A stretch of DNA of 64,000 bases from the NCBI GenBank assembly GCA_022495005.1, contig JAGYXB010000135.1:62001-126000 (forward strand). Direction: 5' to 3'. The notes beneath the pieces were generated by a model, which searched no databases, was not told the origin of the DNA, and saw only the letters and a list, made by a program, of their open reading frames with translations. This document shows, one piece after another, positions 46,694-58,712 of the stretch. How positions within the stretch are numbered: the first letter of the stretch is position 1; every line of letters begins with the position of its first letter. The position numbers were made by a program, and so were the translations under genes. The stretch comes from Rhyacophila brunnea (taxonomy: Eukaryota > Arthropoda > Insecta > Trichoptera > Rhyacophilidae).

Positions 46694-49298
46694 TAACCTT
46701 CGCTCAGTTGAACGTCAACCTGAGCGACGCCGGCTCGGCGGAGTTGATTGAGACTATGTGGGCCTTGTCGTCAATGCCAGATGTGCAGTTCCAAAGGCCT
46801 GCGTATTCGCTCTTGACCCCCGCCTTGGCGTGCTGTCGCTCTCGCACCTGTCAACTGAGCTAGTCGCGTGCGCAGACATAAGCTTTCCCGGAGGAGGCAG
46901 CGTGGTGGTTATCTCCACCTACTTCAGCTTTAAGAGCACAAAGGAACACGTGGCATCAGTGCTCGACGGCATACTACGCGCAGTTGATGGCAGGGATGTC
47001 ATCATCTGTGTGGATGCCAACTTGCAATCCCCCCTCTGGGCGCCCGTGGATATTCCCCTGTGCGACGCGGACGTCATCGAGGAGCTGGTGTACCAGCACA
47101 ACCTGGTCATCCTCAACGACCCCAACAGCATGCCGACTTTTGTGTCGCACGCAAACCGCGGAAGCACCCACGTCGACATCACCCTGGCCACTGAGTCCGT
47201 CGCGAGACGGATCAGCGGCTGGAGAGTCCATGAGAGCGCTTCCATGAGTGATCACCGGTTGATCACTTTTGAGCTGGCCGCTGACTCCTTGCGTCTCTGA
47301 CGTATCTCCACCCCCGCCTACGCGATTTAGAACGCGCGACGGGAATTGCGAAAAGTTTGAAGAGGTGCTTTCCAAAAAGCTTAACAGGACATCTAGAACC
47401 CGTTTTCCGGACCTACACTCGGCCGCCTCACGACTGACTGCAGACATCACGACTGACTGCAGACATCACTGACTGACTGCAGATCAGCCGACGCTTCACT
47501 CGGACGCTGCAAGCCCAAGCCACCAAGCCAGTCACCGTGGTGGACGCAGCATGTTTCGCGCCTGCGTGAGATTTTCAGAAAAGCACGCAAGGCCCACCAA
47601 CGTGCACGCCTGCGCAAGCAACCACCTGCCTCCATCAATCCCCTTGCAACCACGGCCAAATCCACCCGAATGGAATACAAGAAAGCAATCACTCAAGCCA
47701 AGAACGACTACTGGCGTAACTTCGTCACCATCGAGGGAGGTTCGGACCCCTGGGGTCCTCCATACCGCGCATTGAGGCTGGGACTCAGACCGACGAGCCT
47801 CTTGTGCGGTATCGAGAAACCGGGTGGCGGATTCACCAGTAATGAGTCTGAAACGGCTGCGGTCATACTCGAGGTCCTCATCCCCCTGGATGATGAATCC
47901 AGGGATGTTAATGCCATGAGGATGGCCCGCTTCGAGGCTTCTCTTCCCATCGACACGGATCACTCATCGTTGCCTTCCGAACAGGAGATCAACCACATCG
48001 TACGCACCTTGATTGCTGGCAAAGCCCCAGGCCCGGACTGCATTGACAATTTAGTTGTCAAACGCACATGGGCCATCGCCGCGCCAGAGATTACAGCCCT
48101 CTTCAGTGACTGCATCAGGAGCGGCACGTTCCCCGACTGCTGGAAGAGGGGCTTACTTAAGGTAATCCCCAAAGCCTACCGCCCTCTAACACTTCTGCCC
48201 GCTCTGGGCAAAGTGCTGGAGAAGCTACTGTACCGCAGGATTGAAGCCCACCTGGAGACACACTCGCCGCTTTCCGATAAGCAATTTGGATTCAGAAGAG
48301 GCAAATCAACAGTCGACGCCATAAGAAATGTGATTGCCATTGATGAAAATTCCCGCCGTAAATACGTCCTAGGAGTTTTCCTGGACATTGCAGGTGCGTT
48401 TGATAGTGCGTCCTGGCCTCTTATACTTCAAAAGCTCCGGCTGAAGAGACTACAAGGAAATTTGTTCGCGTCAATTCAAAGTTATTTCACCAATAGATCG
48501 ATCGAGTTTCGAGTTGGATCAACCACAATAGAGAGAAACACCAGTATGGGATGTCCCCAGGGCTCAGTCCTCGGGCCCCTTCTCTGTAACGTACTCTTCG
48601 ACGATCTCCTTAGAATTCCGCTTCCAACCGACTGTACTGTCATCGCCTACGCAGACGATGCGCTGCTGCTGGTCCAGGCCGACAGCAGGGCGAAGATTGA
48701 GAGCGCTGTTGGTGAAGCCTTAGCATCAATTGAGGCTTGGGGTAGATTAACTAGACTATCATTCGCATCTTCCAAGACAGAAGCCATTTTTCTCAAAGGA
48801 CCAAGACGACTTAGCTGTTCGAGACCACCCACAGTCCGATTCGATGACACGAGAGTGAAAGTGTCGAAGATCGTCACCTATCTAGGCGTCAAAATGGACA
48901 CAATGTTAAATTTCCAACACCATGCCGAAACCCAAGTCCATATGGCTGGGGTGGCCTTCCAGAGGGTCGGCCGCATGGCTGGTGAAGGATGGGACTTAAA
49001 AGTAAGGGCGCTCAAGATCGCCTACGGCGCCATTTTTATGGGAATCGCGGCTTATGCCGAGGAGGGGCCTCGCGAAGGAGTAGCATTATTGAAGCGCAGA
49101 ATTAGACTTATGTCGCTCGATGCGGCCATTATGACCTGGCAGCGAAAGTGGGACGAATCAACCAAGGGCCGGCACACATATACGTTTTTTCCAGACATAC
49201 AGTAGCGAATGAAGATAACCAAATATCTGACTCCAGACCATTACACCAGTCAATTTGTGACTAGTCATGCTGGATTCGCTGGCAAGCTCTTCGAGAAT
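46690..49298 (+). pseudogene. R1-clade LINE ORF2 (endonuclease-RT), disrupted
   Basis: The start overlaps the ORF1 stop as ATGA. The N-terminus (MITFAQLNVNLSDAGSAE) jumps to mid-endonuclease, indicating a deletion of some tens of residues including the catalytic QEP region. The rest carries CVDANLQSPLW and SMSDHRLITF, to a stop at 47298-47300. RT is open from 47670 to 49205 with AGKAPGPDCID, YRPLTLLPALGKVLEKLL, LDIAGAFDSASW (motif A), GCPQGSVLGPLLCNV and YADDALLLV (motif C). A stop at 49203-49205 interrupts it after GRHTYTFFPDIQ, and the frame resumes as HYTSQFVTSHAGFAGKLF before truncation. Confidence 0.85.
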
Positions 49299-50425
49299 GA
49301 CAGAAAGGAGTAGAATCAGGCATGGGAGGCCTTTATCCAGCAGTGGATGGGTTCAGGTAAATGATGATAAGAACGATAGAAATAGGTATAATATAGAGGT
49401 AGAATTAGGTTGCGGAACCCTTCATCCAGCAGTGGATTGATCCTGGTTGATGATGATGACGATATGAATATATAGATAATTGTAATATCACCGATTTTGA
49501 TAAATACAGTAACTCATATGACAGAAAGGAGTAGAATCAGGCTAGAGAGGTCTTTATTAAGCAGTGGATTGGTTCAGGTCGACGATGATGATGACGATAT
49601 GAATATAGAGATAAATAAAATATCACCGATTTTGATAAATACAGAAATTCATATGACAAAAGGAGTATACTCAGGCTAGGGAGGTCTTTATTAAGCAGTG
49701 GATGGATCCTGGTTGATGATGATGATGATGACGATATGAATATGTAGATAAAAATAATATCACCGATTTTGATAAATACAGAAATTCATATGACAAAAGG
49801 AGTATACTCAGGCTAGGGAGGTCTTTATTAAGCAGTGGATGGATCCTGGTTGATGATGATGATGATGACGATATGAATATGTAGATAAAAATAATATCAC
49901 CGATTTTGATAAATACAGCAATTCATATTACAGAAAGGAGTAGAACCGGGCTAATGAGGCCATTATCCAGCAGTGGATTGGTTCAGGTCGATGATATAAG
50001 AATGATAGAAATAGGTATAATATAAACTTTAAAACCGATAAGTAGTAGAATCAGGTTGCGGAACCCTTCATCCAGCAGTGGATTGATCCTGGTTGATGAT
50101 TATGATGACGATATGAATAATGTAGATAAATAACATTAGAAATTCAATACTGTCAAGAATACAATCAACGTAGAGAGGCCTTCATCCAGTAGTGAATTTA
50201 TTGAGGCTCGTGATAATAATGGCATTATATATAGATAGGTAGATAATAATATAATATCACTGATTTAGATAAATATAACAATTTATGTGTAAGTAAGGAG
50301 TAGAATAAGGCTGAGGAGGCCTTCATCCAGCAGTGGATAGGATATGATGATGATAGGGACGATAAAAATAGGTAGATATTATGCAATATCACACATTTTA
50401 ATAACTATAACAATTCGTATTAATT
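49298..50425 (+). repeat. Satellite array derived from the RTE 3' end, part 1
   Basis: About nine tandem units of roughly 90-140 bases share GACAGAAAGGAGTAGAATC, AGGCCTTTATCCAGCAGTGG, ATTGATCCTGGTTGATGATG and CACCGATTTTGATAAATAC. The core GGCCTTCATCCAGCAGTGGA plus a TGATGATGATGA run is the 3' terminus of the RTE at 38170-38221. Unit lengths vary and some are shortened. Part 2 continues after an interruption. Confidence 0.85.
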
Positions 50426-50985
50426 TCTTTCATTGTTTGCAATGGCAACTATATCGTGATCTATGGAAATTAGTAGCCTAGGTAATTATTCAATAAAAAA
50501 ATAGTGTGTGAACAGTCACAAAGAAGTATTTAAAAAAATCAAATTTGAAATATCACGTTATCTATGATATGGCGGACAGTAGCGGACGCGCCTGTCAGAT
50601 TTTTATTTACGTAGTGAATTGTACCAAAATTATGGTTTTTTCACCGGAAAAAAGTGCGCCAATGCCTACATTACGATATTTGAATAAAAATAATCGAATC
50701 CGTTTGTCAAATAAAGGATTAGAAGGTCTTAAGTGGCGAAGACGTCATTCTGTGAGCCGTAAACAGTAAATATGGCGATTGCATACGGTGTGTAAAAAAT
50801 TATCGGATGTAAACGTCACGTACATGTAAAATCATGGAAAATTTCTGAAATGTGTTCAATTCAATCGGTAGATGAATCGGTAGCGCACATTTCGAAGTGA
50901 AGATGTAAAAATAACAATAAAATGTCGCTTAAATGAGCTGTTGGTGTATTTTCCAAAATCTCTTAGGATAATAATATATAGGAGA
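50426..50985. other. Non-satellite segment interrupting the array
   Basis: A 560-bp single-copy-looking segment ends at 50985 with a 22-base string (50964-50985) repeated exactly at 53191-53212. On the minus strand that string starts TCTCCTATATATTATTATCC, which could be the 5' TC end of another Helitron family. An open frame of 74 codons (50545-50769) has no recognisable domain. Confidence 0.4.
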
Positions 50986-51148
50986 CTAGCTGAGCCAGCT
51001 GGCTCTCGCCAGTCTGTCTCGCTAGGTCTTGCAGACGGCTTGGCGGTGTTGGATTTTAATATAATTGTGAAGTATGCATAGATGGCGCCATAGTTTTCTC
51101 TTCGGGATGGGTTTTTTATTCACGTCAGACAGTTTGACATTTCGCTGA
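50986..51148 (-). mobile_element. Helitron family A, 3' end fragment
   Basis: The CTAG terminus and the GAGCCAGCTGGCTC hairpin match the copies at 40671 and 55412 almost exactly. Homology stops at about 51148 within GACATTTCGCTGAT, where satellite units resume, so the 5' part is missing. Confidence 0.75.
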
Positions 51149-52165
51149 TAGTAGTAGAATGAGGTTGCGGAATCCTTCATCCAGCAGTGGATTGATCCTA
51201 GTTGATGATGATGATGATAACGATATGAGTATGTAGACAAATATAATATCACCAATTTTGATAAATACAGCAATTCAAATGACAGATAGGAGTAGATTAT
51301 GGGTAGGGAGGCCTTTATCCAGCAGTGGATTGGATCAGGTCGATGGTGACGATAACGATATTAATATGTAGATAAATATAATATCACCGATTTTGATAAA
51401 TACAGCAATTCAAATGACAGAAAGGAATAGAATCAGGCTAGGGAACTCTTCATCCAGCAGTGAATTGATCCTAGTTGATGATGATGATGATAATGATATG
51501 AATATGTAGATAAATATAATTTCACCGATTTTGATAAATACAGCAATTCAAAAGACAGAAAGGAGTAGAATCAGGCTAGATAGGCCTTTATCCAGCAGTG
51601 GATTGGTTCAGGTCGATGACGATAATGACAATATGAATATGTAGATACATATAATATCACCGATTTTGATAAATACAGCAATTAAAATGCAGAAAGGAAT
51701 AGAATCAGGCTAGGGAGGCCTTAATCCAGCAGTAGATTGGTTCAGGTCGATGTCGATAAGGATGATATAAATAGGTATAGTATCACAAATTCGTTTAACT
51801 GCTAGTAGTAGAATCAGGTTGCGGAACCCTTCATCCAGCAGTGGATTGATCCTAGTTGATGATGATGATGATAACGATACGAATATGTAGATAAATATAA
51901 TATCTCCGATTTTGATAAATACAGCAATTCAAATGACAGAAAGGAGTAGAATCAGGGTAGGGAGGCCTTTATCCAGCAGTGAATTGGTTCAGGTCGATGA
52001 TTATGATGACGATATGAATATGAGGATAAATATAATATCACCGATTTTGATAAATACAGGAATTCAAATGACAGAGAGGAATAGAATCAGGCTAGGGAGG
52101 CCTTTATCCAGCAGTGGATTGATTCTGGTTGATAATGATTTAAATAATATGTATAACACCAATTA
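51149..52165 (+). repeat. Satellite array derived from the RTE 3' end, part 2
   Basis: About eight units share the same core as part 1. Units here are more regular (about 130-140 bases) and start GTAGTAGAATCAGGTTGCGG or GAAAGGAGTAGAATCAGG. The array fades after TTGATAATGATTTAAATAAT at about 52150. Confidence 0.85.
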
Positions 52166-52306
52166 TTGTTGAATACCTTTTAAATATTTTTGGGTTATAT
52201 GAGCTAATTGAATGTATATAAGTTTCATTGGTTTAAAAAATTATCATTTAACAGCCTTAAAAAAATGTTACGTTATCAAATTTTGAAATAAATATTCTAT
52301 GGTATC

Positions 52307-52690
52307 CAGTGTTGCCATGTCTACTAAAATTTCAGTAGATCAACTGATATTTTTTTTCGAAATTCAAGAAATCTACTGATATTTGTGTTTCTCCATAATT
52401 GTAAATTAACTGATGATTCTCTTAATAATAAACTTGTAATGATTTACGTATGACCTTTTTTGATGTTATACACTTCTAAATTGACATAAAAAGCATTGTA
52501 ACTCTACCCAAGAGCGCCGTTTTACCCATTAATATCATCATTGCTTACAATAAATTAATATAATTAGTTATTGTTATTCTTATTAGTTTTAAATCATATC
52601 TAATAAACCACATTTTTCAAAATCTACTGATATTTTATGAAATCTACTGATTTTTTTGTCAAAATCTACTGAAATTTTAAATTTTGACTT
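52307..52690 (+). mobile_element. hAT 5' terminus, right end not found
   Basis: It starts CAGTGTTGCCATG, the same terminus as the MITE at 14764, followed by repeated ATCTACTGATATTT motifs (52320-52680). No inverted partner terminus or 8-bp duplication is visible, so it is truncated or rearranged on the right. Confidence 0.45.
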
Positions 52691-53911
52691 GGAATGGATG
52701 GTGAGTCAATTGAAATACCGTAATTTAGTATACATAGCGTGATAAATATGCGCAGTGTCAAAAGTCTTCCTTTCCGTCAGAGGTGTAGAAACTTAACTTA
52801 AACAAAGAACTTAATTCATAAAAATTTAAATAAATCAGTTTTAATATGTTTATCTGTTAATCTTATTATGATTAGTTTGTGAAAATTGATTGTATATATC
52901 GGTTAAAACGCATTTTAAATTTAAAGCGGCCATCTTTGGTTAGTCGGTTTGAGTGTTGCAAACATTGTGAAAAAATAAATTCCCGACATAATCAGTTGTC
53001 AATAAAGTGGCGTGTCGCTGGAAAATGTATCGGGAAATGAATAAAAATCACCGACTTCGGGTGGAATTTCGTCAAACGGCTGTCAACTATGGTTTACCGA
53101 TATTTCACGATCCGAGAGCCGATTTTTCATTTAAACCTATTGGACATGACGAATAAGGCACACAATCGCTCGCAAAAACGGGCAAAGCTGTAGGATAATA
53201 ATATATAGGAGATTATTTCGCCCATTGGCTTTACATACAATAATGGTACTACCTACCACTTGTTTCACTAGTATAAAAGTGAAGTTGCGCAGGCAATAAA
53301 AAGTCACTTTCTTTTTATAATAGGCAGACACTAAATTATTATAATTAAACAATACCTATTATTTTTAATACGTAGGTCCTAAACATTACAAATAAACACT
53401 ATTCATTAGTAATGTTTTTGGATAGCACATGAAATAAAAATGTAGGTAGAAATGTATTTCAACATCCTTAATATGTTTAGTTCTCGGACAATTTCAGGTT
53501 AAAAGTTATTAATATATTATTAAGTTTATATCATGGCTAACACATAATCAAAAAAGTTATCATATCCGTCATATCAGTTGCAATACTTCCCACCAAAGAA
53601 CTGATAAACATATTGAATTTAGTAACATTAAAATTTATTAGAAAGTACAATTTTTTGGTCACCCCATAGCTTCACTTCACAAGCTTCACTTGGAGGGAGT
53701 TTATTGAGACAAACATTGGCGATAACCTTTTTATATTAACTAGTAGCCAGTTATTATGGACCACATGTAAAAAAATCATATTTTCAATTCTCAAGGCCGA
53801 TTCTGTAGAGCGTCCCCTTAAACCACTATTATCATCGGTCTGGATCAATTCACTCTTCCCGGTCCTATGTATTGTTATATTTATCAGACTTTATTTTTTT
53901 ATTTATTCCAC
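52691..53911. other. Intergenic DNA without recognised genes
   Basis: The DNA is AT-rich. The only notable item is the 22-base string at 53191-53212 shared with 50964-50985, possibly a Helitron end. No exon, RNA gene or paired termini were seen. Confidence 0.35.
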
Positions 53912-54665
53912 CAACCTGGATCAATCCACTGCTGGATGAAGCTTAATCCCAACATAATTCTAGACGCGCAGATCTAACCAGATCCAACGATCCACGCCGA
54001 CCGTCGTGACCAACGTCTTTACACTATTTGCAATTAGACGCAACGATTCGATCGCGTTGGTCCTTGCTTTTGATTGGTTTGAAATAAACATAGTGTTGCT
54101 ATTATTAAAAATATAGGTTGACCGAAAACTATTTCTTCGTTAGATTAATGGCTACACTGAACAGTTTTCCCGCGCGATTTTACATCAAAACTCAGCTGTC
54201 AAACCTAGCGGACGCGCGTTCGAATATTTTCGTAGATTCTCGGCAATCTTCGCTTGCTAATGAATGGATCGTGACAGACGGAAATAGAATTTGTTCCAAT
54301 TTGCTCACGATCTCTCACGATCCCGGAAAACTATATATAGTAGATTTTGGCAATCGTGGCAGACGATCGGGCCAGACGCAATCTGCCAATGTAATTTGAG
54401 CATAATACTCTTGGTCATATGAATCGCTATATTTATCAAAATTGCTGATATTATATCTACCTATTCATATCGTCATTATCATCATCAACCCAGATTAATC
54501 CACTGTTGGATGAAGGTTATCGCAACTTGATTCTACTCTTTTTTGTCATAAAAATTGGTACATTTTTCAAAATTTGTAATTTTATATACCTACCCATTTA
54601 TATCGTCATTATCATTATCAACATGTGTCAATTCACTGCTGGATGAAGGCCTCTCTAAGCTGACC
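53912..54665 (-). repeat. Isolated satellite units in opposite orientation
   Basis: Three minus-strand copies of the RTE-tail core (complement of TCCAGCAGTGGATTGATCC) lie at about 53915-53950, 54488-54520 and 54620-54650. The last two are adjacent units that also carry the flanking motifs TATTCATATCGTCATTATCA and TTTATCAAAATT. Between the first and second is non-repetitive DNA with an unassigned 93-codon frame. Confidence 0.65.
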
Positions 54666-54752
54666 TTTGGGTCTTACAAATTCATATTCTTACCAGAATT
54701 ATTCTATTCCTCTCAGATATATGCATTGCTTCATTATTTATCAACATTTGTT

Positions 54753-55412
54753 TCGATATGAATGTCCCGCACCGGGAAACTTTATTATTTTATGCTAAAA
54801 TTTTAATTCAAAATTTGATTTTTTAAATATTATTCTATGGCTGCAAGCACTTCTTATTTATAGACAATGAAACAAAATAATGTTTAAATTTATTTTGTAC
54901 ACTGCTAACCTTCTTTTATTATCTAAGTGAGACCCGTGGGAGATTAATATTCACGTTATATTGGATCGCTTTTTATGATAATCATAATAATATATTATAC
55001 TTATTGCTTTATATTTGAATGATTGAGATATATAATTGATCATATTTAAATGCACGTGATTTAACGAAACATTATACACATATTGATCAAAATATCAGTG
55101 GTAGCAATCTGCGATTGCCAACCGTTCTGATAGGACTAGCAGCCGGAGGTGGTATCAGACGACATTCTGAAGGCTAGACTCCAGATTAAACTACGCATAT
55201 GACCTCTAATTTATATTGGCAGTAACGTCTTGCAAATCATAAAACTGACAAATCAGCGAAATGTCAAACTGTCTGAGGTGAATGAAAATCCATCCCGAAG
55301 GGAAAACTATAACTTCACAATTTTATTAAAATCCAACACCATGTCATTACGACGAAAAGCTATCTGCACGACCTAGCGAGACAGATTGGCGAGAGCCAGC
55401 TGGCTCAGCTAG
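54753..55412 (+). mobile_element. Non-autonomous Helitron (family A), uninterrupted copy
   Basis: It begins TCGATATGAATGTCCCGCAC and ends with GAGCCAGCTGGCTC, then AGCTAG, followed by T (55413). It is 660 bp without coding capacity and aligns end to end with 42604-40671 after removing the Harbinger element there. At the corresponding place it reads AATGTTTAAATTTATTTTG, the uninterrupted target site. Confidence 0.75.
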
Positions 55413-55707
55413 TAGTAATAATTAAAATAAAGAACTTTGCATAAATTGCTTGCAGAAATAAATTTTAATAATGTTAATAAATCATTATAGCTTATTTCTT
55501 TCCTCGCTGTGGCGCGCCTGCTCACGCGCGACGCAGTAATACTGAAATCGGACTGTCTGATTCGCAGTGCCGATTTGGGATGCGACACCTGCGAGCACCG
55601 CTGCCCGCGCCCTTCCTTCGCCCACTCGAGAATATTCTATTGAAATCGGTACTGTGCAAAATCAACTAGGTACCTACCGCGATGTATGATAATATTATTG
55701 GTAATTG

Positions 55708-57090
55708 AGCGCTTGGCCGTAGTGGTTGGGAGTATACGGCGCGGAATAGGTGCGGGTAGAGTGTCCGCAGTAGCCCGCGCGCGTCCGGTCGTGTTCGTCA
55801 AATCAGGGATAGGAAACCATAAACACAGAAAAGTGTTTGCTGGAAAACTTCTATTTAAAATGACAAAACTTTGCAGCAAAAGATGGGGCCAATGAAATGA
55901 ATATGGAAAGCACTTTAACAGAAGAATTTTATAACTTATAGAAGAAACTGCAGGAACCACCAGATAAGTTTTTCGAATTTGAGTAGCATGTCTGTACAAA
56001 TATTTGGTTTATATCTACATTATATTGCATGTTCTTTCAGTTACTTCACTTTTACATTATCAAGTTCACGACTTTTGCAGTTGTTTTGCATATAATCTCG
56101 AAATTGAAAAATTTGCAGATGGCTTGGTTTTATATTCATGGTGCGAAATATTCGATTAAGTATATTCTAATTGATTTAAGTTTTATACTATTGTTTTTGA
56201 GTAATTTTTTGCGATCCGAGTTTCGCCTTTCGGCATCTTCAAACACCACCAATGGTAAATGCACACTGTCAACTAATATAGTTAATTCCTGTTTATTTGG
56301 TAAATTTATATTCATGAATTTAAATTCCATCCTTGGTCGATAATATAATTTGATTATATATTGGATAATATATAAGGAAACTAAGTTTAAAAATGACTTT
56401 TCGGTTCATATGGTGTGAATGGTTACCGGCGAAATGGTCCTCGTACCTGTAATGAAGGTGTAAACTATATGCTTCATAACTTTGCACCCCGGCTCTAGGA
56501 TGGAAATGATGTAATATATTCTAAAAATATTTTATTTATATTTTTTTATTAAGGAAAACAAACAGTTGAGGTTCAAATAGACTATATGTCGATCGGGCAC
56601 ATATATGCTAAGAGCGTTTTAGTGTCTATGATCAAATCTATGCCATTCCGACATATACATACATATTGTATGACAGCTATATTTACACTCTGTGACACCC
56701 TGTGACACAGGATGCCAACATAAGAAACGGGTTTTTCGACATATATATGACCGATCGTCATAGAGTGTATTTGAAGCATTACATAGATAACAAATATGTA
56801 TAAAAATAGACTAGAAAAAAGATATTGCAACCAGCAAAGTTTCCATATAAATTATAATTAACAGCAAGATATAAAGCAAGAGAGTAGGAAGAACATAAAA
56901 TATAGAGAAATTTGATAAAGAGATAAATGAGAAAGAATATTGAATAAGTATAGACAAAAAAACCATTACCAAAAACCAAGTACCTTTATAAATTAATATA
57001 AGTAAAATAAAGTATACTTACAATATTATATGTGTGTTAAGAATTATTGAAATTTAAACATATTATTTTTACATTATAATATTATAATAG
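55708..57090 (+). mobile_element. Decayed Harbinger-like repeat, less interrupted copy
   Basis: It starts AGCGCTTGGCCGTAGT like the copy at 33547 and matches it through ATCAGGGATAGGAAACCATA, GAAGAATTTTATAACTTATA, CTTCAAACACCACCAATGGT and GCAAAGTTTCCATATAAATT, and on to TTTTTACATTATAATATT. The HARBI1-like frame (LTEEFYNL, KFFEF) has stops. About 200 bases at 56585-56790 have no counterpart in the other copy. It lacks the R1 and RTE insertions found there. Confidence 0.5.
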
Positions 57091-58712
57091 TTGCCCAGAC
57101 CTGCCCTGCCCTATGATATGTGGCCCTACCTTGTAATATGGGAATAATTTTTTGTGGAATAATCATAAGATGTGGGGAAATTAAGGTTTACTAAGGGACC
57201 CTAGAAACCAAAACGGCAGTTTTCATTTTTGAAAAATGGTATCCAGTCAATAAAAATATCTAATTTCAGAAAAAAGTATTATAAAATGTTATATATTATT
57301 AATATACAAACAATATTTAAAATACTTTCTTCAGAAATTATGCCTATGAGAAAGAGAGATTTTTAATGACTAGTCATAAAATAATAGTAAAAAAGTAATT
57401 AAGTAAAGTAATAAATAATAGTAAGTAAGTAATTAGTAAAAAAAATAAATAACATCAGGAAAATGGAAACTGCGTTTTTGTTTCTAAGCCCCTCATAAGA
57501 GTGTTGGAGCAGTGGGGTTTTACCCGGAGCAGGAGCACCGACAATTTGTAATGCTCCACTGCTCCGGATGTTTTTTTTTCATCCAATGAATCCAATTATA
57601 CTATTTGACACTTTGCAGCACTGGAATTATTTTTAATGCGGCAACACTACCGAATGATAAATAACCTCACTTTATTTACTTTTATTTTGTTAATTGTCAA
57701 TTCATGGTGGAACTGCATTGTATTGTTGTTTTTATTTAATAAAACGCAATTTTTTTTTTGAAGTACTTATTCCACTTTTAATCCATAGATTAGGACCGGT
57801 TTCGTCCGCCTCAGAGGGACATTTTCAAAGTTGAAAATGCAACAGAAAGTTTTCTTATTTCTGTCCCCGTTCGTGGACACGTATCAGCTAATAAATGTTA
57901 CTGATATTACACATATTAAAATTATTGTATTATATTGTTTTGTAAGAATGTTTTACTTTTCGATTTATATATATAGAAATGTGTGAAATCTATAAAAAAA
58001 AATGATTTTTTTCCTCGACGTCTTGTAATATTTATTATCTATCATTTGAACACCGCGATATGACACAATGTACATAGACATTGAATGTCAAATATTTACA
58101 CATATTATTATGCACAACATAAATTCAATATAGCACGTACCAATATATCAATACTGTAGCTACACAAGACCGTGTAATAAGTGTGTATCAATAAATAATA
58201 TTCTAAACTAATTTTATATGAAAAATCAGATTACGTACATATGCAAAGCATTCAGGAAAAAAATAATGTTCAATATATTTGTAAAATAAACTTATGCAGC
58301 GGGTAACTAATGAAATATTTCTACTCAAATAAATAATAATAATCTACTTCACAGTTTCTTTATTAGAAAATAAAGCATTTCCTTTGATAAAGATTGTTTC
58401 CGAACAGCTATTGTTGGATTGCGCTCACAGTATGACACATCGGATGTTACTTATAATAATTGCATAGTGCTGGGGTGGCCAACCTTTTGCATACCATGCG
58501 CCAATTTTTTTCACAGACGAGTTCAGCTGCGCCATACAACTCAAGCACCTTTTTTTACGTTCACAGTTGGGGTTAGAAAATAGGGATAGGGGTAGGATCT
58601 GCTTCGCTTAGGGGAGGAAAAGGAATAACTTAATCACGCAATTAAATTAATTAATTTATGCCAGCTCAAAAAACACACGTTTATTTGAGCAGCAGTCTAC
58701 AATAGTCAGAAA
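57091..58712. other. Intergenic DNA with possible hAT ends
   Basis: At 58471 CTGGGGTGGCCAACCTTTTG resembles a hAT left terminus, and near 57505 GTTGGAGCAGTGGGG looks like another. Neither has a visible partner end. Otherwise the DNA is AT-rich and non-coding. Confidence 0.35.

Larger units (their letters stand above)
44431..49298 (+). mobile_element. Nearly complete R1-clade LINE
   Basis: The layout is a 5' leader (about 44431-45252), ORF1 with three CCHC knuckles, an ATGA overlap, and ORF2 with endonuclease and reverse transcriptase. The GRHTYTFFPD motif near the end matches the fragment at 34.0 kb, placing both in one R1/TRAS-like group. The 3' part is cut at about 49298, where the satellite array begins, so the C-terminal Cys-His motif and 3' tail are missing. 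The exact 5' boundary with the preceding LINE is uncertain by a few tens of bases. Confidence 0.8.

Noticed and set aside
49298..52165. Regularly spaced repeats considered as a CRISPR-like array
   Set aside because: Units of about 130 bp without short unique spacers, in an intron-bearing animal genome, are a satellite, not CRISPR.
54118..54399. 93-codon plus-strand frame
   Set aside because: It has no recognisable motif, no splice signals and lies among repeats. It is probably chance.
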